Assembly (NCBI GenBank): GCA_964492845.1
Contig: CAZBMZ010000022.1
Span: 51,429 to 115,428, forward strand
Source of the DNA: JADJPF01 sp964492845
GTDB taxonomy: Bacteria > Acidobacteriota > Blastocatellia > Chloracidobacteriales > JADJPF01
Length of the DNA stretch: 64,000 bases
Direction of reading: 5' to 3'
Position 1 is the stretch's first letter. Every line of letters begins with the position of its first letter. This document shows, piece after piece, positions 25,981 through 35,199 of this stretch. Both the position numbers and the translations under genes were made by a program. The notes under the pieces were generated by a model. The model was given only the letters and a program-made list of their open reading frames with translations, had not been told where the DNA came from and ran no database searches.

Positions 25981-28518
25981 ATGGGCATACAGCCAAAAAA
26001 CAATGAAAATTCAGATAAACAACCAAAAAGCAATGAGGGCTTAGCTAATCAACTGCAAAAACGCTGGAAAGCCATTCGTCGCTTTCTAAAGCAGTTTCAA
26101 AGCGATTTACCAGATAGAATTAGCTCTACAGCAGGCTTAATTGTAGTTGCTTTGCTTTTAACCTTAACAATTGTTAGTTATCAAGGATTTTCTACCAACT
26201 TAATAATCAATAATGGGATTGTTAGTTTAGATGTGCTAGCTCCACAAGACTTTTCTATTATTGACGAAGATACTACAGAAAGACTACGTGAACAAGCCGT
26301 TGAAAACGTAGCCCCAATATTTGAATATAACCCACAAATAAAAGCGCAAATAACAACTTCTATAAGTAATTCACTAGCAGAAATGGAGAATAAATATAGC
26401 TTGGCCTTAAAAGCTAAGTTTGGACGCATTAATTTAACAGAAAAAGATTTACAAAAGGCAGAGTATGAAAAATTTTTGCTAGAATTTATTCCAACTATTC
26501 AAAATGATACGATTTTAGGCAAAGATGACATAAGCATTAATTTACTTGCTGGAAAACAATTTGACCCTAACTTACAACAAAAAATAGTTACTATTATTGA
26601 TAAAGTAATGAGTCCTTATATATATACTACTAGTAATTCAGATGAAATATTGGGTCGTCGTATTGTAGTACAAAATATTCAAACAGGTGAAAAAGAAGAA
26701 CTAAGAAGCCGAGATGTAATTAGTTTGATTGTTGCTCAAAAAAATTTAGTTACAGAATTTCTTAATTTAGAAGGATTTAACATAGAAGAAAAAAAGGAAT
26801 TAGCTAATACCTTTAAGCAACTTATTGCTGCTAATTTGCGCTATAGCGATTCATTGACTAGTGCTGCTAAAACTTTAGCCCGTCAACAAGTAACCCCTTT
26901 AGAAGTACAATTTCGTAAAAATCAAATAGTCGCCCGACGAGGAGATTTAGTTACTCCATATGTTGGACGAGTGCTGCAAAAAGTAAGAGCCTTACAACAA
27001 GTCTCTAACTATCGCCAAAAAATAGGTCAATTTATTGGTCTATTTATCCTAACTTTAGCTACCGTATTTGCATTAAGAAAATTCTCTAGCCGCACTACTT
27101 TACGGCAACGTTTAGGCAGTGCTAGGTCTTTTTCTGTAATATGTTTTATTTTAGTCTTACAAACTATATTAATTCGCCTAGGGTTAGAGCTATGTCAACA
27201 GGTAGCAATGACTTTTGACCTGATTGGTAGCCCAATCCGCTATGAATTTTTAATTCCTTTTGCTGCTTCAGCCCTAATAATGACATTTTTACTAGATACA
27301 ATTGCCGCAGAATTATGTGGGCTAATTGTTTGTATTTTTACAGGTTTATTAAGTGGTGGTGATTTAGGCTTAATGATTTACGCAATTTTAAGTGCTATTG
27401 CTGCTACTTATGGTGTAGAGCGTTATAGACATCGTAATTCTATTACTCGTGCAGGAACAATTGTTGGCTTAATTAATGCTCTAGCAATTGTTACAGTAAT
27501 GTTATTTAATCGTCAAAGCGTAGGTGTAGAAGTTTATGTTTATAACATTATTTATGGTGTTGGAGGGGGACTTTTAACGGCAGCACTAGTAAGTTTGCTA
27601 ATGCCAATAATGGAATCTTTATTTGATATTTTAACGGATGTTAAATTACTAGAGCTTTCTAATATGAATTTGCCACTTTTGCGGGAACTAGCTATTGAAG
27701 CACCTGGAACACAGCAGCATTCTATGTTAGTAGGCAGTCTAGCGGAAACAGCGGCTGAAGCAATTAATGCTAATGCTTTGTTAGTTCGTGTAGGTTGTTA
27801 TTATCATGATATAGGTAAAATGATGGCACCAAATATGTTTATTGAAAATCAAGCAGGAGGGCCAAATCCACACGATAAAATGGAGCCAAAACGTAGTGCC
27901 AGTGTAATTACAGGGCATGTTAGAAAAGGCATTTTAATGGGACAAGAATCAGGACTCCCAAAAGAAATAGTGGATATTATCCCCCAACATCATGGAACTA
28001 GACGCTTACATTATTTTTATAATAAAGCTCTTGCTCAGTATTCAAAGACAGGTGAACCAGTTAATGAAGAGCATTACCGTTACCCAGGGCCTAAACCACA
28101 AAGCAGGGAAGCTGCTATTGTAATGCTATCTGATTGTGCCGAAGCTGCTGCTAGAACGCTAGATGACCCAACTCCAGAAAGTATTCGCATGATAGTTAAA
28201 AAAATTACTGAAGATATTATTGCTGATGGACAACTAGAAGAATGTGAAATGACAATGAGAGAGTTTAACCAAGTTAGAGAAGCTTTAATTCAAACACTTT
28301 GTAGCATTTACCATCACCGTATTAAATACCCTGGATTTAATTCTGAGGATAAATCAGAAAGAAGTATGGCCCCACCAACAAAAAATATTGCTACTGTTAC
28401 TACTGAGCAACAAAAAATGGCTGCTAAAGCTAGTTCTGGTTCAGTTGATAATAAAGACATTGTTACGGATAATAAAACAACTAATAAGCCGGCAGCTAAG
28501 TCCAAAAAACATAATTAA
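25981..28518 (+). CDS. pgpH: 7TMR-HD phosphodiesterase (PgpH/YqfF type)
   Basis: 845 residues. There is one N-terminal membrane helix (about 52-74), then an extracytoplasmic domain of about 270 residues. Seven membrane helices follow (about 350-545), then a cytosolic HD domain with HSMLVGSLAE and the metal-binding HDIGKM. Further ligands lie in the EPKRSASVITGH and QHHGTRR regions. Characterised relatives (Listeria PgpH) hydrolyse the second messenger c-di-AMP. That activity here is inferred from architecture only. A 65-residue Lys/Thr/Ala-rich tail follows the HD domain. In Firmicutes the gene neighbours ybeY and phoH; neither is here. It sits directly behind hflX. Confidence 0.92.
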   Translation: MGIQPKNNENSDKQPKSNEGLANQLQKRWKAIRRFLKQFQSDLPDRISSTAGLIVVALLLTLTIVSYQGFSTNLIINNGIVSLDVLAPQDFSIIDEDTTERLREQAVENVAPIFEYNPQIKAQITTSISNSLAEMENKYSLALKAKFGRINLTEKDLQKAEYEKFLLEFIPTIQNDTILGKDDISINLLAGKQFDPNLQQKIVTIIDKVMSPYIYTTSNSDEILGRRIVVQNIQTGEKEELRSRDVISLIVAQKNLVTEFLNLEGFNIEEKKELANTFKQLIAANLRYSDSLTSAAKTLARQQVTPLEVQFRKNQIVARRGDLVTPYVGRVLQKVRALQQVSNYRQKIGQFIGLFILTLATVFALRKFSSRTTLRQRLGSARSFSVICFILVLQTILIRLGLELCQQVAMTFDLIGSPIRYEFLIPFAASALIMTFLLDTIAAELCGLIVCIFTGLLSGGDLGLMIYAILSAIAATYGVERYRHRNSITRAGTIVGLINALAIVTVMLFNRQSVGVEVYVYNIIYGVGGGLLTAALVSLLMPIMESLFDILTDVKLLELSNMNLPLLRELAIEAPGTQQHSMLVGSLAETAAEAINANALLVRVGCYYHDIGKMMAPNMFIENQAGGPNPHDKMEPKRSASVITGHVRKGILMGQESGLPKEIVDIIPQHHGTRRLHYFYNKALAQYSKTGEPVNEEHYRYPGPKPQSREAAIVMLSDCAEAAARTLDDPTPESIRMIVKKITEDIIADGQLEECEMTMREFNQVREALIQTLCSIYHHRIKYPGFNSEDKSERSMAPPTKNIATVTTEQQKMAAKASSGSVDNKDIVTDNKTTNKPAAKSKKHN

Positions 28519-28551
28519 ATTTATCTTTAATATAAGCTTTAGGTAAAAACT

Positions 28552-30129
28552 ATGAGAAGAATTTTTAGCTATATAATAATTTTATCTTTCTTATTTTTAA
28601 CAACAAATATTGCTTTGGCAAAAACTCAGCAGCAAAAAAATATTTTGCCTGTTCAATCTGTTGGACAATTACCAAAAAGCGTTGCTATTAATTCTAGTAA
28701 TAACCTGGTAACTAATAAAAATGTTGTTTTTGTTTCTTCTGGTGTAGATGACTTTATTTGTGTTTATGAGCTAAATACAGCAGAGCTATTAACTAAATTT
28801 CAAACAGGAAAAAGAGCTAGTAGCTTAAGCCTTTTTAATGATGGGAAAAAAGAGTTACTAGCAGTAGTAAACCTAAATGATCCAGCAAAAAACGAGCCTA
28901 TAATAATTTCTTTATTAGATGTTAGCCAACCTAAAAAACTTAAACTTGTTTCTGCTTTTATTTTGCCCCCAGATTTTATTCTTTCTAGTTCCTTAAAACC
29001 TGTTTTTGATGCTAGAGGAGATCATTTAATAGTTGCTGATAAAAACATTGGCAATTTGCTTGTTTTTGAAACCGCAACTGGTCGTATGACACAACAGCTT
29101 TCTTTAAATGGTGGAGTAAATAGCTTGTCTATTTTTCATCAAGAACAACAATCTTTATTAGCAGCTACTTCTGTTACTACTTCTAGGGTAACTATACTAG
29201 AGTTTGATAGCACTAGCAAAGTGCAATTAAAAAGTGCATTTTTTATTCCTCCCAATACTGGATTAGCTACAAACAATAACTTAGTTTTTAATAAAACTGG
29301 CAATGTTGCTTATATTGCCGCAGCAAAAAGCAATAAGTTATTTTCTTTTAACACATCCACAGGTTTATTAATTGATCAATATGATGTAGGTGATAGTCCT
29401 TCCCAAATAGCCTTAGCTAGTTTTGGAGATAAAGCAAAAATTGCTATTGTAAATACAGGTAAAAATCATGGCTTTTTAGCAAATAGCGTTTCAATAGTTG
29501 AGTCTGATAGCGCAGGGGTGTTTTGGGGCGCGACTGTATTTTTACCACCTGCTAACACAAATTTTGTTGCTAGCAGTAGCTTAAAATTTAGTGAAAATGG
29601 GGAAATAGGTTTTGTTGGCACTCAAAAGCAAGATATTTTTCTTTTTAACACTAAAACAGGCGAGCAATTAGCTACTGCTAAACTAATTGGAACAGCAACT
29701 AAATTTACTTTGGTAAATAATAAATTAGTAGCCTTAACTAATGAATTAGATATTAAACGATTGGTAATAATTGACTTAACTAGCATTGTAAACCCATCTA
29801 TTAATCTAGTAGTAGAACCAAAACCAATATTAACTTCATATGATAATAAAACTGAAGCACTCCCCTTATTAATTAAAATTAATAAAGTAAAAGCTTGTAG
29901 AGTACGTAAAACAGTTAAAGTAAAAATTATTGGTAAAGGTTTTAAGGTTAATTCTCAGGTTTTAGTTAATGATCAAGTAGTTACAGACTTTTACTTAAAA
30001 GGGAAAAGTTTGCTTGCTACATTTCCAGTTAAGTTTTTACAGGGTAAGAGGCAGTTTCAAGTTGTAATTAAAAATTCAGATGGTACAAGTTCGCTAGAAT
30101 TTAATAAGAAGCTTAATTGTCGCCGCTAG
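28552..30129 (+). CDS. Secreted beta-propeller protein (YVTN/WD40-like)
   Basis: 525 residues with a signal peptide (about 1-24, ending NIALAK). Residues about 60-400 form blades with the recurrent pattern of a strand motif, then 'N-x-G/T-G' turns such as FNTSTGLLIDQYDVGDSPSQIAL, FETATGRMTQQLSL and FNTKTGEQLATAKLIGTA. These match YVTN-type propellers of surface or periplasmic proteins. The C-terminal 90 residues (VKVKIIGKGFKVNSQVLVNDQ, then VVIKNSDGTSSLEF) look like an IPT/TIG immunoglobulin-like domain. It starts 33 bases after the HD protein gene. Its stop overlaps the convergent gene's stop in the palindrome CTAG (30126-30129). Confidence 0.82.
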   Translation: MRRIFSYIIILSFLFLTTNIALAKTQQQKNILPVQSVGQLPKSVAINSSNNLVTNKNVVFVSSGVDDFICVYELNTAELLTKFQTGKRASSLSLFNDGKKELLAVVNLNDPAKNEPIIISLLDVSQPKKLKLVSAFILPPDFILSSSLKPVFDARGDHLIVADKNIGNLLVFETATGRMTQQLSLNGGVNSLSIFHQEQQSLLAATSVTTSRVTILEFDSTSKVQLKSAFFIPPNTGLATNNNLVFNKTGNVAYIAAAKSNKLFSFNTSTGLLIDQYDVGDSPSQIALASFGDKAKIAIVNTGKNHGFLANSVSIVESDSAGVFWGATVFLPPANTNFVASSSLKFSENGEIGFVGTQKQDIFLFNTKTGEQLATAKLIGTATKFTLVNNKLVALTNELDIKRLVIIDLTSIVNPSINLVVEPKPILTSYDNKTEALPLLIKINKVKACRVRKTVKVKIIGKGFKVNSQVLVNDQVVTDFYLKGKSLLATFPVKFLQGKRQFQVVIKNSDGTSSLEFNKKLNCRR

Positions 30130-30779
30130 ATAAAATTAAATAAGTCTTTATCTATCTCTAAGTTATATTCTAGTTTAGAGATACTGTCTATTTGTAAAAT
30201 ATTATTTGGCAGCAAGGATTTTTCCTCTAGTGGAGTTGGAATATTATTTATATTTTGGTAGTTATTATAGTAAGTATAAATATTAGTTTGTTTATCTAAT
30301 AGCCCTAAACAAAGAAAAAACGTTGGATCAAAATAATAAGTAGCGGATAAACTAGAAGAGTCTAATACATAGCTAGAAAAATTATTAACAAATTTTAGCC
30401 CCTGAAAATCCTGTTGATATTCATCAATATGTGCCAAAAAATTACGCGGATATAACCTCACACTACGTTTAATTGCCATTATTTCAGACACATCTAAATC
30501 AGAAAATGATGTTAAAGACTTATTTTCTGTTATGGGTAGGGTTTTTTGTTTTCCCACCATGTCATTTAATATAGTAATCATTGTTTTTTCAGCATGATAT
30601 TTTTCAAAACGAATACGTCCACCTTGGGCGCGATAAACATTAATTTTGTATTTTTCTAGTAATTGATCTGATAAATATAAGCTACGTTCGATTTGGCAAT
30701 ATAAACTAAATATTGATGTTAGTTGTGTTTTCCCTCCTAATACTTGCAAGCATTTTTCAATAAGATTTTCTTTTTGCAT
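30126..30779 (-). CDS. Hypothetical protein, possibly LolA-like fold
   Basis: 217 residues, no signal peptide or membrane helix. The N-terminus KCLQVLGGKTQLTSIFSLYCQIER resembles the 'ALGG-x3-L-x2-I' opening of periplasmic LolA/outer-membrane-lipoprotein-carrier-like proteins common in Acidobacteria. The middle contains alternating strand-like segments. Against that assignment, an export signal is missing. The gene has no co-directional neighbour nearby and converges on the beta-propeller gene with a 4-base overlap. I treat its function as unknown. Confidence 0.6.
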   Translation of the reverse strand: MQKENLIEKCLQVLGGKTQLTSIFSLYCQIERSLYLSDQLLEKYKINVYRAQGGRIRFEKYHAEKTMITILNDMVGKQKTLPITENKSLTSFSDLDVSEIMAIKRSVRLYPRNFLAHIDEYQQDFQGLKFVNNFSSYVLDSSSLSATYYFDPTFFLCLGLLDKQTNIYTYYNNYQNINNIPTPLEEKSLLPNNILQIDSISKLEYNLEIDKDLFNFI

Positions 30780-31022
30780 AGTTTACTTTCTTGATAATTT
30801 TAAGAGCCTACATAATTTCCATTACTTTAATATTTTTTTTTCATTATTGCAGATATTTTTCCCGAAAAACTGGGAGATTTAATTTTGAAAATTTATTTTC
30901 CTGAATATAATAGTTACACTAGAAATAATTACTAAGTGTGTGGGGAATTAGTAAAAATTTTTCTTAAAACAAATATTGTGTTTTATCTTTAATATATTTA
31001 TTAATTAGTTGGAGAAAAAGTA

Positions 31023-31340
31023 ATGAAAAAAACTCAAAGTGTAGAAAAGAAAACTAACAGAGAAAATTCCGCAAGGATAGGTCGTCCTCTAAAATCCTCT
31101 AGGCAAATTTCTGTTACTAGCAACAAAACTATTGACCGTGCTTTAGAATTAATGGTTTTACAAGGACTATCAAAATCTAAAGAAAAGGCTGCTACTATGT
31201 TATTAAGTAGTGCAGCAAACAAGTTTATTAAGAACAATTTAAGGATGGTTTCTGCTCTTTCTTTAGAAGAATTTTTAGATACAACAGATTTACTTGAAGA
31301 TTATGAAGAAGAAGCCTTAGAACAAGAAGCTAATAATTAA
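31023..31340 (+). CDS. Small basic-to-acidic hypothetical protein
   Basis: 105 residues that I do not recognise. The N-terminus is basic (KKTQSVEKKTNRENSARIGRPLKSSRQ), followed by a predicted helical region (TIDRALELMVLQGLSKSKEKAATMLL) and a very acidic tail (LEDYEEEALEQEANN). The short strand-like RQISVTSNKT followed by two helices could be a ribbon-helix-helix DNA-binding unit, but this is only a shape argument. Shine-Dalgarno GGAG lies 10 bases before the ATG. It is monocistronic, with a hairpin after the stop. Confidence 0.6.
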   Translation: MKKTQSVEKKTNRENSARIGRPLKSSRQISVTSNKTIDRALELMVLQGLSKSKEKAATMLLSSAANKFIKNNLRMVSALSLEEFLDTTDLLEDYEEEALEQEANN

Positions 31341-31372
31341 TAAATTTTAATAAATTTAATGTTTTATACTGA

Positions 31373-31396
31373 CTAGCCCAGTAATTGCTGGGCTAG
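31373..31396. terminator. GC-containing hairpin between convergent genes
   Basis: CTAGCCCAG (31373-31381) pairs with CTGGGCTAG (31388-31396) around a 6-base loop, between the stops at 31340 (+) and 31406 (-). Its position suggests shared termination, but neither strand has a good U tract. Confidence 0.55.
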
Positions 31397-31405
31397 CTCA
31401 AAAAG

Positions 31406-32344
31406 TTATTGTTCAACAGTATAAGTGTAAGAAAAATTACTTCCATTAGTAAAAATTACTTCCTTAAATTCCAGCCCAGTAAACAATTCTTTGTTGATTG
31501 GTACTGCACAAAACTGGTCTGCATCGCTTTGTTCCATACCATCAGCTAAGAATTTAAGTGTTTCTGCTAGATCACCTACAGTTTCTATTGTTAAGCTAAC
31601 ATTTTGTTTTTGGAAATATTTTGTTAATTCTAAAGCAAAGTTTTTTCTTAACTGGACTAATAAAGGTGTTTTACCTTCGCTAAGTTGTGGATCTGTATAA
31701 AGAGTGCCTAAGAATTTTGCTTCTTCAGCACTACGAGTAATTTTAACCCGTGGATCAGCTTTTTTTGCCCATAGAATTTCTACTCTAATATCTGCATTTT
31801 TATATTCTGGCTTAAATTCAAAGGCAGGTTCTTGATAAGGACGTTTTTCTATTTCAGCTTGTTCAGCAGGAGAAGAAAACGTTTTTTGCCAAACTCCTAC
31901 TTGCTGTTTACGTGCATTTTGTTGGTAAATTAAAAAGTCTGTTGCATTTTTTTGAATATATTTATTTGAGTAAAAACAAAATCCTCGCCTTATTAAATCT
32001 CCATTAACAAAGTAGTTATCTGAAATTCGGTAGACATAAGCTAATCTGCGTCCATACTCATCACGATGAGCAGTAATAGCATTTTTGTTATCGTCTAACA
32101 AATCTACTTCTTGACCAAGTAGTTGTGTTATTAAAAATTGACGTGCTTCTTTAGCATAATATTCATCGTTTTTGGGTGATAAAACACCGATTAAACGCAC
32201 GGCTTGACCACCATCTACAATAATTGTATCTCCACTAACTACTCTAATAACAATTTTATATTCAGCCGCTTGAGCTAATTGTGGCATAAGAAGGAAAAAT
32301 AAAAATAGCAATAAAGATGATACTAATGAATAAAACTTAGTCAT
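31406..32344 (-). CDS. Exported staphylococcal-nuclease-like protein, altered active site
   Basis: 312 residues with a signal peptide (about 1-26, LAQAAEYK). Residues 28-155 align with staphylococcal nuclease: SGDTIIVD, VRLIGVLSPK, DEYGRRLAYVY and VNGDLIRRGF. Compared with S. aureus nuclease, Arg35 and Arg87 are kept (Arg50, Arg99) and calcium ligand Asp21 is kept (Asp39). However, the DTPE segment holding Asp40 and catalytic Glu43 reads LSPK (Leu55, Lys58). The enzyme is therefore either inactive or uses another acidic residue (Asp60 or Glu61). The C-terminal approximately 150 residues are an extra domain I do not recognise. It is probably periplasmic. A hairpin terminator lies upstream, so it has its own promoter. 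Confidence 0.8.
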   Translation of the reverse strand: MTKFYSLVSSLLLFLFFLLMPQLAQAAEYKIVIRVVSGDTIIVDGGQAVRLIGVLSPKNDEYYAKEARQFLITQLLGQEVDLLDDNKNAITAHRDEYGRRLAYVYRISDNYFVNGDLIRRGFCFYSNKYIQKNATDFLIYQQNARKQQVGVWQKTFSSPAEQAEIEKRPYQEPAFEFKPEYKNADIRVEILWAKKADPRVKITRSAEEAKFLGTLYTDPQLSEGKTPLLVQLRKNFALELTKYFQKQNVSLTIETVGDLAETLKFLADGMEQSDADQFCAVPINKELFTGLEFKEVIFTNGSNFSYTYTVEQ

Positions 32345-32385
32345 AATTAATACCTCAAAAATTTTTGTTGGCCTAAAAAAGTATG

Positions 32386-32414
32386 TATATATCTTATTTA
32401 TAATAAGATATATA
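32386..32414 (-). terminator. Rho-independent terminator (minus strand)
   Basis: A perfect 12-bp stem (32386-32397 with 32403-32414, 5-base loop) lies 24 bases after the end of the gene at 32438. On the minus strand it is followed by CATACTTTTTTAGG. It closes the minus-strand unit that enters from higher coordinates. Confidence 0.7.
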
Positions 32415-32437
32415 GTTTATTTTTAGCTACTAGTTTG

Positions 32438-32857
32438 CTACTGAGACAATATATATCTTAAGATTATAAATCCTATTAATAAGGTTGGAAGCAGTATTAC
32501 AAGTAGGATTAATAAAATATCAAAAATTATCCAATAATTAACAAATTTAACAGCTAAAAAATCTACCTGAGCGATAACTTTATTACCAATATTAGTTATT
32601 AATTTATCTAAAACAAATACTTGTTCTACTCTATCTATTTGATGTTTTTTTATTTCATTACGGACTTGTTCTATATGATAGTTAAGATTTTTTAATTCAT
32701 TTTTTAGCTCATCAATATCTTCTTTTGGCTTTGATAGCAAAAAAAAAGCATTTTGGCAACGCTGACAATAGTTGTTTACAGGATCAAAAAGATCTTTTTG
32801 GTGGCAAATTTCGCACCTGGAAGGAAAAGTTTTTGATTTAACTTCTATTTTTGACAT
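32438..32857 (-). CDS. Zinc-ribbon, coiled-coil membrane protein
   Basis: 139 residues. Two Cys pairs near the N-terminus (CEICHQKD at 16-19 and YCQRCQN at about 31-34) form a likely zinc ribbon. A heptad-rich helix follows (about 45-90, KNELKNLNYHIEQVRNEIKKH). The C-terminus is one long or two short hydrophobic helices (about 107-137, IFDILLILLVILLPTLLIGFIIL) anchoring it in the inner membrane. No family name comes to mind. It is last in the minus-strand run; the TPR gene is 95 bases upstream. Confidence 0.68.
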   Translation of the reverse strand: MSKIEVKSKTFPSRCEICHQKDLFDPVNNYCQRCQNAFFLLSKPKEDIDELKNELKNLNYHIEQVRNEIKKHQIDRVEQVFVLDKLITNIGNKVIAQVDFLAVKFVNYWIIFDILLILLVILLPTLLIGFIILRYILSQ

Positions 32858-32952
32858 ATCTTTAACTAAATTAATAATATAAAAGATGCCATTATTTGAG
32901 AAGTAGTTATTAAGTCAATAAAAACAGAGTTTGTGAAAATTTCAATATAGGT

Positions 32953-33480
32953 TTAGTTTTCTGGAAATTTATTTAGTAGATCTTCTAGCATTGAATTGAT
33001 TGAATCACTAACTTTTTTTAGATCTGGTAAAAATGTATTTAAGGAATTTTCTGACTCTAAGATTTGTGGGTTAGCCTTGATTATATTTTGAGCTAGTTTT
33101 AATGTGTAAATAGCTTTACTAGGCTTTTCGAGTCCTAAGTGACAATAAACTAGTAAATAAAGAGTGGCAAACTGCTGATCTTTACAACCTACAGAACTAA
33201 ATTGCTGTTGGGCCGAAGCTAGCATTGGCAGGGCAGCCTTAAAATCTCCTAATTCATAGTCAATAAATCCCATTACTAAACGCGCTTCAGCACTTTCTTT
33301 AACAAAGTGTAACTCATCAAATAAATCTCTTGCTTCAGCAGCAGCAGCACGAGCATTTGTCCACTCACCACAACTAATATAATAAAGCGAAGAGCTAAAT
33401 AAATCCTTTGCATCTTTAGCTATTTCGTCGTCATCTTCATCATCATTTTCATTTAATATTAAGTAATGCTCGTTAGACAT
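32953..33480 (-). CDS. Small TPR-like protein
   Basis: About 175 residues of paired helices with tetratricopeptide-like periodicity: ARAAAAEARDLFDELHFVKESAEARLVMGFIDYELGDFKAALPML, then QFATLYLLVYCHLGLEKPSKAIYTLKLAQ. The N-terminus is strongly acidic (NENDDEDDDE). The frame is open to 33531, but that start would overlap the previous gene. The ATG at 33480 (MSNEHYLI) leaves a 7-base gap after the stop at 33488, so I prefer it. It is probably cytosolic, a protein-binding adaptor. It is translationally close to the 153-residue hypothetical upstream, so the pair may act together. Confidence 0.72.
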   Translation of the reverse strand: MSNEHYLILNENDDEDDDEIAKDAKDLFSSSLYYISCGEWTNARAAAAEARDLFDELHFVKESAEARLVMGFIDYELGDFKAALPMLASAQQQFSSVGCKDQQFATLYLLVYCHLGLEKPSKAIYTLKLAQNIIKANPQILESENSLNTFLPDLKKVSDSINSMLEDLLNKFPEN

Positions 33481-33487
33481 AATAGTT

Positions 33488-33949
33488 TTAATCCTCTGGA
33501 TCTGGTTCATCGTTATCTTCTTCTTGTTCAACTTCTAGTAGAAAGCTAGTAAAACGGTTAGTTGCATCTAAAACAGCATTAGCTGTTCCCCAAATAACTT
33601 TTTCTGAGCGTACAATGCTGGCACCAGTTAAATTTAGTTCTAAATCGTCAAAACTAACATCCAAAACTGTAACTATTAAAGCATCATCTAAAAACTTAGG
33701 GTTTAGTTTAAGAGCTTTTTTTAAGACAAATACTGCTCCTTCAGGAAGAGCTTTTTTTAAGGCTTGTATTGTTGCTAGAGCAGTAGCTTCTATTATTCCT
33801 TGGTCAATAGGAGAGATATTTACTTGTCCAATTGATAATCGGCTGTCTACCTGTAAAATAACCCTCACTTGTTCTGGATTTTGGCTAGACAAGGGAAGGG
33901 ATTCCACTCTTTTTAATAGTATTCGACGATTGGTTTTCTTTGTTGCCAT
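33488..33949 (-). CDS. Conserved-looking hypothetical protein
   Basis: 153 residues, no signal or membrane segment. After a basic N-terminus (TKKTNRRILLKRVESL) the sequence alternates strands and helices: VRVILQVDSRLSIGQ, ATALATIQALKKAL, DALIVTVLDV, LTGASIVRS and TANAVLDATNRF. This order looks like a compact alpha/beta domain related to small ligand-binding or dimerisation modules. I cannot name the family. The C-terminus is acidic. It lies between the aminotransferase gene (29 bases upstream) and the small TPR gene (7 bases downstream), apparently in one operon. Confidence 0.6.
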   Translation of the reverse strand: MATKKTNRRILLKRVESLPLSSQNPEQVRVILQVDSRLSIGQVNISPIDQGIIEATALATIQALKKALPEGAVFVLKKALKLNPKFLDDALIVTVLDVSFDDLELNLTGASIVRSEKVIWGTANAVLDATNRFTSFLLEVEQEEDNDEPDPED

Positions 33950-33978
33950 AAATTAATAATTGGCTTTTAAGTATTTAT

Positions 33979-35106
33979 TTAATTTTCTCCATAGAATTTA
34001 GCAATCTTTAAAACTATATAGTCAAGTTGCTCCCTAGTTAATTCTGCATAAATTGGCAGTGACAAAACTCTAGCAGCAGCCTTTTCTGATTCAGGTAGCG
34101 AAATTTGACCTAAATAAGCAAAACAATCTTGCTCGTGTAATGCTAATGGATAATAAATTTCTGTTGTAATGCCATTTTCTTTTAAGTAATTCATTAAACT
34201 ATTTCTATCTGAAACACAAATAGTGTATTGATGGAAAGTATGATGATTGTAGGGAAGCACTTTAGGCGTTTTAACTTGTTTTAAGTTATATGTAGCAAAT
34301 AACTTATCATAGTAAGCAGCATTTTCTTGACGTGATTTTGTCCAACTTTCTAAATACTTAAATTTAACTCTTAAAACTGCTGCTTGAAGCTCATCTAATC
34401 GGCTATTAATACCTAGTAGTCTATAATAATACTTAGGATTACTTCCATGTACACGTAAAATTTTTAGTTTTTCTGCTAGTTCTGCATCATTTGTAAGTAG
34501 CATTCCAGCGTCACCAGCAGCACCAAGATTTTTAGTAGGAAAGAAGCTTAAACAACTAATTAGACCTAAAGAACCTGCTCGACGGCCTTTGTATTCTGAA
34601 CCAATTGCTTGGGCAGCATCTTCAATGACTGCTAAATTATGACTTTTAGCTATAGCTAGAATTTCGTCCATTTCAGCACATTGACCAAAAAGATGTACAG
34701 GGATGATAGCACGGGTTTTTGGAGTAATTTTTTCAGTAATTAGTTTAGGGTCTAAGTTAAATGTATCTGGATCAATATCAACAAAAACAGGCTTTGCACC
34801 TAATCTAGCAATTGAGCCAGCCGTAGCAAAAAAAGTAAAAGCTGTTGTAATTACTTCATCACCTGGCTTTATATCAAGTGCCATTAAAGCTAGTAATAAA
34901 GCGTCTGAACCGGAAGCACAGCCAATAGCAAAATCTGTTTGGCAGTAGCTAGCAAGCTCTTTTTCTAAGGCTATACCTTCTTTGCCTAGAACAAAATACT
35001 GGCTTTCAAAAACAGATTCTACGGCTGACATTACTTCTGCTTGGATGCTTTTATATTGTGCTTTTAAGTCTAAAATAGGGATAGAAAATTTAGTTTCAGT
35101 CTTCAC
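33979..35106 (-). CDS. DegT/DnrJ/EryC1-family aminotransferase
   Basis: A PLP-dependent sugar aminotransferase of 375 residues. Family members aminate NDP-keto-sugars for surface polysaccharide, glycan or antibiotic sugar synthesis. Visible motifs are GCASGSDALLLAL (cofactor phosphate site), the aspartate in VIEDAAQAIGSEYKGRRAG, the Schiff-base lysine in SFFPTKNLGAAGDAGML, and VHGSNPKYYYRLLGINSRLDELQAAVL. The length is as expected. It is closest in organisation to WecE/DesV-like enzymes acting on dTDP- or UDP-sugars. The exact substrate is not predictable. It lies in the minus-strand run between the ABC ATPase (93 bases upstream) and small hypothetical genes. Confidence 0.9.
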   Translation of the reverse strand: MKTETKFSIPILDLKAQYKSIQAEVMSAVESVFESQYFVLGKEGIALEKELASYCQTDFAIGCASGSDALLLALMALDIKPGDEVITTAFTFFATAGSIARLGAKPVFVDIDPDTFNLDPKLITEKITPKTRAIIPVHLFGQCAEMDEILAIAKSHNLAVIEDAAQAIGSEYKGRRAGSLGLISCLSFFPTKNLGAAGDAGMLLTNDAELAEKLKILRVHGSNPKYYYRLLGINSRLDELQAAVLRVKFKYLESWTKSRQENAAYYDKLFATYNLKQVKTPKVLPYNHHTFHQYTICVSDRNSLMNYLKENGITTEIYYPLALHEQDCFAYLGQISLPESEKAAARVLSLPIYAELTREQLDYIVLKIAKFYGEN

Positions 35107-35199
35107 GCATCTTAATCCTTAAATTTTTCTTTTATTGCTAAAACCACTAATAATATTAGTATTTGCAAATAGTACAAGCAGGCTTTGCTTGCTTATAAA

